Below, one piece after another: positions 6,213 to 9,953 of a DNA stretch of 9,953 nucleotides (positions within the stretch are counted from its first letter, which is position 1; the number at the start of each line of letters is the position of its first letter). The translations under genes and the position numbers were made by a program. The notes under the pieces were generated by a model that was not told the origin of the DNA, ran no database searches, and saw nothing but the letters and a program-made list of their open reading frames with translations. The DNA comes from Desulfobacterales bacterium (GTDB lineage Bacteria; Desulfobacterota; Desulfobacteria; Desulfobacterales; JAUCGF01), in the NCBI GenBank assembly GCA_029940345.1, contig JAOZRC010000146.1, positions 1-9,953 on the forward strand. The letters run 5' to 3'.

Positions 6213-8257
6213 TAACGCCGTTTTCCAAGCCGCTTGTCACCCATTCCCGAACGTTCGGCCATGGCTAAGAGGTTATATAACAGGCCGCGGTCTTCGGTGT
6301 TATCGGCCATTCCGACCATTTTGGAAAGTATGGCGGAGATGGTCAGATTCTTGACATCTTCGGATTTGACGCCGAATTGTTTGAAGAAATGTCGGAACTG
6401 GGATTGAAAATATTGGGGATCGGCGTTGAAAAAGGTCTCTTTCACATCGGTTAGGGCTTTGCTGTTTTCAATATAGCGATCCACGGCTTTGCCGCCAGTG
6501 ACGGCATTGACAATACGGTCAAAGAAAACAGCTTCACCGCCCACAATATCCACATGCGCGGATTTTAATGCCTGCGACAGAACTTCAGCTTGGTTCGCGG
6601 CAATCTCTTTGCGGTTATGGATTTCAGCCAATTCGACATCCAGCTCTTTTTTCAATTGCAGTTTGTATTCTTCATGTTCACGTCCAACGCCATCTAACAG
6701 TTTCATGGCATTGGCTTTATCTTCAATGCCTTGAGCCTCGGCTTGATATTTCAGCGTCTGCACTTTGGCTTGGGCACCGCCCTCTTTTTCGATACCGCCG
6801 GCACGGGCCTCCATCACGCGGACATCGCCGAGTCCCTTAGCGGCTTGTTCGACCGTCAGGGCATCGGCTAACAATTTTTTCGCATTGGCTTCTTTTTCAG
6901 CTTTATTCTGAAACGCTTCAGCTTCGATACTGATTTGTTCCGCTTTGAACTCGGATGCCCTTTTATCCGCTTCAGCCGCTTTGATCTCCCGGATCAGGTT
7001 TTCTTCGGCTTTTAACTCGGCCACTTTCTTGGAAGCCTCGGCACCTTTGACATCGATTACCAGGGATTCTTCAGCTTCTTTTTCCGCATCGGTAATGGCC
7101 ACCTGTTTTTTACGCTCGGCCTGGGCAAAGGCCTCGGTATCTTTCATTCGCTGCTGTTCCTCCACCACCGTGCGTTCGACTTTGACGCGTTCGCGGATGA
7201 CATCCTGAATCGCTTTTTTCTCGGTCTCAATGGCTTTGTCTTTTTCAATCTGGGTCAACGCAACAATCCGTTCACGCTCCGTTGCCTCAACCATGCGGTC
7301 CTTTTCCACACGTTCAGTTTCCACCGCCTCGGTGCGCTCCTTATTTTTGCGGGCGACAATGATCTGGCGATCTTTGTTTTCTTCGTTGACCTGGATTTCC
7401 TCCTCTGTGGCGATGCGAGCGGATTCCGCTTTGAGCCGCTCCTCTTCCTGGATTTTAAGCGTTTCCGCCTCCTCACGCACCTTCACAGTCTCAACTTCCC
7501 GTTTCTGCCGCGCAGTGGCTTCCGCCAATTGCCGGTTGAGTTCCAATATGGCTTCTTTCGCCTCGACATTTTGCCGGGTGATCACTTTTTCTCTATCCTG
7601 ATTGATCTGATTGGAAAGCACCTTTTGATCGGATGTTTGTTTGGTAATCTTTTTAATGCCTTCGGAATCTAAAATATTGTCCGGATTCAACATTTCAATG
7701 GGCGTCTGTTCAAGAAAATCGATGGCGGCATCATCCATCACAAAACCGTTCAAATCAGTGCCAATGATTTTAAGGATCTCCTCTTTGAACTCTTCGCGGG
7801 AATTGTAAAGGCCAACAAAATCAAAGCGCTTGCCCACGGTTTTAAGGGCTTCGGAAAATTTGGCTTCAAATAAAACTTGCAGGGACTTTTGTTCCGAAGC
7901 GCGCTCACATCCGATTGATTCGGCCACGCGGCGTACATCCTCCACGGTCTTATTCACGCGTACGAAAAACACCACCGTAATATCCGCACGCATATTATCT
8001 TTGCATATCAGTCCCTCTTTGCCGTTTCGGTCAATAATCACCCGCTTTACGGATATATCGATATATTCGGCCTGATGCAGGATGGGGATCACAAATGATC
8101 CGGAAAATTTCACTTTGGTGCCGCCGAAACCGTTACGCACGATGGCCGTTCCCTGATCCACTTTGCGGTAAAAACGGCTGAAAAACACCAGTAGGCCAAA
8201 GAGGACAACAACTGAAAATATGACACCCGATAAACCTAAATTCGTTAACCATTCCAT
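6212..8257 (-). CDS. Flotillin-like SPFH/band 7 membrane scaffold protein
   Basis: The protein has 681 residues, longer than typical bacterial flotillins (about 500-550). Residues 7-27 form one N-terminal membrane anchor (GVIFSVVVLFGLLVFF). Residues about 28-210 are the SPFH domain, with the usual R-x-V-D-x-G-x-A entry. Residues about 215-545 are a very long, highly charged E/K/A-rich coiled coil that includes a tandem 22-residue repeat (397-418 and 419-440, sharing the pattern E-x-L-x-x-x-x-K-x-A-E-A-x-K and ending K-A-E). The C-terminus holds the flotillin-type VGGEAVFFDRI segment near 570. It resembles YqiK/FloT proteins, which oligomerise into membrane microdomain scaffolds. No NfeD partner is adjacent, unlike many flotillin operons; the large ATPase follows 285 bp downstream. 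Start: ATG with AAAGGAG 6 nt upstream. Probable first gene of the operon; no clear promoter boxes were found. Confidence 0.9.
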   Translation of the reverse strand: MEWLTNLGLSGVIFSVVVLFGLLVFFSRFYRKVDQGTAIVRNGFGGTKVKFSGSFVIPILHQAEYIDISVKRVIIDRNGKEGLICKDNMRADITVVFFVRVNKTVEDVRRVAESIGCERASEQKSLQVLFEAKFSEALKTVGKRFDFVGLYNSREEFKEEILKIIGTDLNGFVMDDAAIDFLEQTPIEMLNPDNILDSEGIKKITKQTSDQKVLSNQINQDREKVITRQNVEAKEAILELNRQLAEATARQKREVETVKVREEAETLKIQEEERLKAESARIATEEEIQVNEENKDRQIIVARKNKERTEAVETERVEKDRMVEATERERIVALTQIEKDKAIETEKKAIQDVIRERVKVERTVVEEQQRMKDTEAFAQAERKKQVAITDAEKEAEESLVIDVKGAEASKKVAELKAEENLIREIKAAEADKRASEFKAEQISIEAEAFQNKAEKEANAKKLLADALTVEQAAKGLGDVRVMEARAGGIEKEGGAQAKVQTLKYQAEAQGIEDKANAMKLLDGVGREHEEYKLQLKKELDVELAEIHNRKEIAANQAEVLSQALKSAHVDIVGGEAVFFDRIVNAVTGGKAVDRYIENSKALTDVKETFFNADPQYFQSQFRHFFKQFGVKSEDVKNLTISAILSKMVGMADNTEDRGLLYNLLAMAERSGMGDKRLGKRR

Positions 8258-8263
8258 TTTTCG

Positions 8264-8270
8264 CTCCTTT
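8264..8270 (-). promoter_or_regulatory. Ribosome binding site of the flotillin gene
   Basis: AAAGGAG, within a longer A-run, read on the minus strand and 6 nt from the ATG at 8257-8255. It is a near-consensus Shine-Dalgarno that fixes the start just before the membrane anchor. Confidence 0.75.
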
Positions 8271-8351
8271 TTTTAAGTTATTTGATTTTATGGTAAATGA
8301 CAGCTAATGATATAAGATTTTATATTGTCCGGTTTTTCCGAAATAGCGGAA

Positions 8352-8369
8352 TGCAAGCTTTAGCTTGCA
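8352..8369. repeat. 18-nt palindrome in the divergent intergenic region
   Basis: TGCAAGCT, TT, AGCTTGCA: a perfect 8-bp inverted repeat around two bases. It lies about 95 bp upstream of the flotillin start and within the shared upstream region of the divergent transporter. It may be another REP-type palindrome or an operator. It has no T-tail and is unlikely to be a terminator. Confidence 0.5.
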
Positions 8370-8388
8370 GGATTTACTATGAAAAATC

Positions 8389-8400
8389 TGGCATCCTTCA
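8389..8400 (-). repeat. Fragment of the split repeat (12 nt)
   Basis: TGGCATCCTTCA on the plus strand is identical to 166-177 in copy 1 of the 35-nt repeat. The rest of the unit is not recognisable. A related word, GCATCTTTAATT, follows at 8421-8432. It may be a decayed copy or a chance match. Confidence 0.3.
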
Positions 8401-8615
8401 AATTAGCACAAAAGTAGTTTGCATCTTTAATTGTAAAACGATATTGCAAAGCGCTCATTAACGAATTACAAATTTGTTTATACTGAATCTGATTTGGGTT
8501 TTCCATGAATAGAGGAGTGCGAACTTCAGCCAGAGGCAGTTACAGTAAGAATCCAAAATCGAAATACGATACCATTTTTTTTATTTTATTGAAACTTAAA
8601 AATGCAAAATTGAAA

Positions 8616-9500
8616 ATGAAAGCACCTCAAACGAATACCACATCTAAAGCCAGACAACTGATCGGATGCCTCGCTGTGTTTGGCTCCGCTTTCTGTTTTT
8701 ATCTGGCGACTGTTACTATTCGATGGTCTAAAGCCCATATTTCAATTGATCCTTCATTTTTTGTTTTTGTCCGGTTCCTTTTAGGATTTATAATGATTTG
8801 CGCTATTATGTTTTTCAAAAAGCAGCGGCCCAAACCCCATCGCTATCATTTTCTTTTGGGACGCATGATTGCAAATTGTGTTGCAGTCTACTGTTTTTAT
8901 AAGGCCGTGGATGTCACTTCGTTAGCCGCGGCCAATATTCTTAATATGACCTATCCGCTTTTTGTTGCGCTCTTTGCCTGGCTATTTTTAAAAGAACAGC
9001 GTGACATCGTCACAATTTTGGTTGTCAGCGTGGCATTTACCGGCGTCGGACTGATTTTGGAGCCATGGTCAATCGGTTTGAATTTAAATGATTTCTGGGG
9101 ATTGGCATCGGGAGTCAGCGCTTCGTTTGCCATCATTTATCTGAATGTCAGCCGCCAATATCATGATTCGGAAACCATTTTATTTTATATGTTCGGTCTG
9201 GGAACACTGATTATCTATATCCTATTTCATACTCAAATCAATTTTTCAAGTTACTTGGAGGGTTATTATTTAATACTTTGTTCCATATTCGGCATTGGCG
9301 GCCAATATCTGCTTACTTACGGCTTCCGGTATATAACCGCGGTGGAAGGCGGCATTATCTCTTCCACCCGAATTTTACTGGCAGCGCTTCTCGGACCTAT
9401 CATTGCTTCAGATCCGGCGCTATCATTGACTGGCTGGATTGGCGCTATTATAATCTTTGGCGCCAATGTGTATCTTGCACTTCGTAAGGTGAACTCCTGA
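8616..9500 (+). CDS. EamA-family (DMT superfamily) transporter
   Basis: From the ATG at 8616 the protein has 294 residues, the usual length for two tandem EamA domains (about 15-148 and 158-290) and ten membrane helices. Family marks include R53 in FVRFLLG at helix 2, the helix-4 signature YPLFVALFAWLFLKEQ (P114, E127) and its echo in the second half, LLGPIIASD, where the usual Glu is replaced by Asp266. Such proteins export or import small metabolites or drugs across the inner membrane; the substrate cannot be told. The frame stays open upstream to an ATG at 8505, but the extra 37 residues precede the first helix, are rich in K/S/N and look like translated AT-rich leader. Neither start has a good ribosome site. 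A lone -10-like TATACT lies at 8479-8484. It is divergent from the flotillin gene and probably monocistronic. Confidence 0.88.
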   Translation: MKAPQTNTTSKARQLIGCLAVFGSAFCFYLATVTIRWSKAHISIDPSFFVFVRFLLGFIMICAIMFFKKQRPKPHRYHFLLGRMIANCVAVYCFYKAVDVTSLAAANILNMTYPLFVALFAWLFLKEQRDIVTILVVSVAFTGVGLILEPWSIGLNLNDFWGLASGVSASFAIIYLNVSRQYHDSETILFYMFGLGTLIIYILFHTQINFSSYLEGYYLILCSIFGIGGQYLLTYGFRYITAVEGGIISSTRILLAALLGPIIASDPALSLTGWIGAIIIFGANVYLALRKVNS

Positions 9501-9692
9501 CGAATATCTTCGACTGCTAACGAGGCGCCCAAGGCTATATATAATTTGGGCTTAACCTTATCTATATCTGGGCGGGTTATTATCTGAACCTTTACACACA
9601 TTTACAAATATACCCGTCATTCCGGGAAGTTAAATCCGTAATATTTTATCAGTCTGAATTGCTGCAAAAAGTGGTTGCTTTTGGTTTAATAT

Positions 9693-9708
9693 TGTGAAAT
9701 AGATCAAG
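9693..9708 (+). promoter_or_regulatory. CRP/FNR-type half-conserved binding site
   Basis: TGTGA, six bases, TCAAG: the first half matches the CRP/HcpR-type consensus (TGTGA-N6-TCACA) exactly and the second half matches three of five. It ends about 10 bp before the ATG at 9719, a position better suited to repression than activation. A TAATAT -10-like word overlaps just upstream (9687-9692) without a good -35. Motifs of this length arise by chance in AT-rich DNA. Confidence 0.25.
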
Positions 9709-9718
9709 ATTACACTGA

Positions 9719-9953
9719 ATGTTTTCACAATCAGACCGATATCTGATGGGTCAGCCACTTCTAAGAAAAAAGCTTTTCAAAACACCTGAAAATTCCCGTC
9801 TTGATGCATTCGTCGAAAATACCGCTTCTGACATAGATGAGTTTAACCACGCTTATGGCCTCGCTTTTATGATTACGCCGACTTTAAAACACCTGATCAT
9901 CGAAAGGACTTTTAAAAAAACAAATATCAGTTCTGGAATAACGGGATGTTTGC
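9719..9953 (+). CDS. 5' part of an unidentified gene, cut by the window edge
   Basis: The frame opens with an ATG directly after a TGA and runs 78 codons without a stop to the right edge, so the gene is incomplete. The first 40 residues are charged and not recognised (start MFSQSDRYLM). The last visible stretch has N69, three residues, then GITGCL at 73-78. This recalls the helix-1/strand-2 junction of BLUF blue-light sensor domains (N-x3-G-I-T-G-x-L), with Y46 23 residues before the Asn, close to the flavin-contacting Tyr spacing in that family. This is only a pattern match on an incomplete domain. No Shine-Dalgarno precedes the ATG, and M10 (9746) is another possible start. Coding is likely but not certain. 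Confidence 0.45.
   Translation, partial: MFSQSDRYLMGQPLLRKKLFKTPENSRLDAFVENTASDIDEFNHAYGLAFMITPTLKHLIIERTFKKTNISSGITGCL

Noticed and set aside
9527..9551. Intrinsic terminator for the transporter (GCCCAA / TTGGGC)
   Set aside because: Only a 6-bp stem with a 13-nt loop, and no T-run follows; too weak to call.
9516..9556. attC-like or integron recombination site after the transporter (CTAACGAGGCGCC ... GGGCTTAACC)
   Set aside because: The terminal motifs do not fit RYYYAAC and GTTRRRY, and there is no cassette or integrase context.
9652..9660. Second end of the MITE-like element (GTCTGAATT)
   Set aside because: Only nine bases match the element end and nothing further aligns; chance is likely.
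1..9953. CRISPR array, tRNA, rRNA or intact insertion sequence
   Set aside because: No regularly spaced repeats, no cloverleaf or rRNA-like stretches, and no transposase frame were seen on either strand.

Overview
The window looks like a chromosomal segment of an anaerobic, Desulfobacterota-like (former Deltaproteobacteria) bacterium. That placement is an inference from protein style, moderate GC and the type of small dispersed hairpin repeats; no taxonomic marker gene is present. Two large minus-strand genes fill about three quarters of the window. They form a likely operon transcribed right to left: a 681-residue flotillin-like SPFH membrane scaffold (8257 down to 6212), followed by a 1805-residue AAA-type ATPase (5926 down to 509) of the family that databases usually label 'DNA repair ATPase' (DUF3686-like). 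Both have good Shine-Dalgarno sequences. Their pairing suggests a membrane-anchored scaffold working with a very large MoxR-like ATPase; the substrate cannot be read from the sequence.

Left part (1-508): a short open frame running in from the left edge, then a stretch rich in repeats. Two 32-bp arms in inverted orientation (229-260 and 365-396, 30 of 32 positions matching) enclose about 100 bp that carry a TTGACA-type promoter and a second, nested inverted repeat. The promoter points at a 60-codon frame whose second half is the C-terminal end of a PIN-domain (VapC-like) toxin, so this is either a remnant of a toxin gene, a rearrangement, or an invertible promoter.

Middle gap (5927-6211) between the two large genes is a landing zone for small repeats: a perfect 11-bp-stem REP-like hairpin, a 98-bp MITE-like element with 24-bp imperfect ends, and a 35-nt split repeat whose second copy lies at 160-194 in the opposite orientation. 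The two copies bracket the ATPase gene.

Right part (8258-9953): a divergent intergenic region with an 18-nt palindrome and a fragment of the split repeat, then a plus-strand EamA/DMT-family ten-helix transporter (8616-9500), a 218-bp gap with a CRP/FNR-like half site, and an incomplete plus-strand gene (9719 to the edge) that ends in a motif loosely resembling a BLUF domain. No tRNA, rRNA, CRISPR array or intact insertion sequence was seen.
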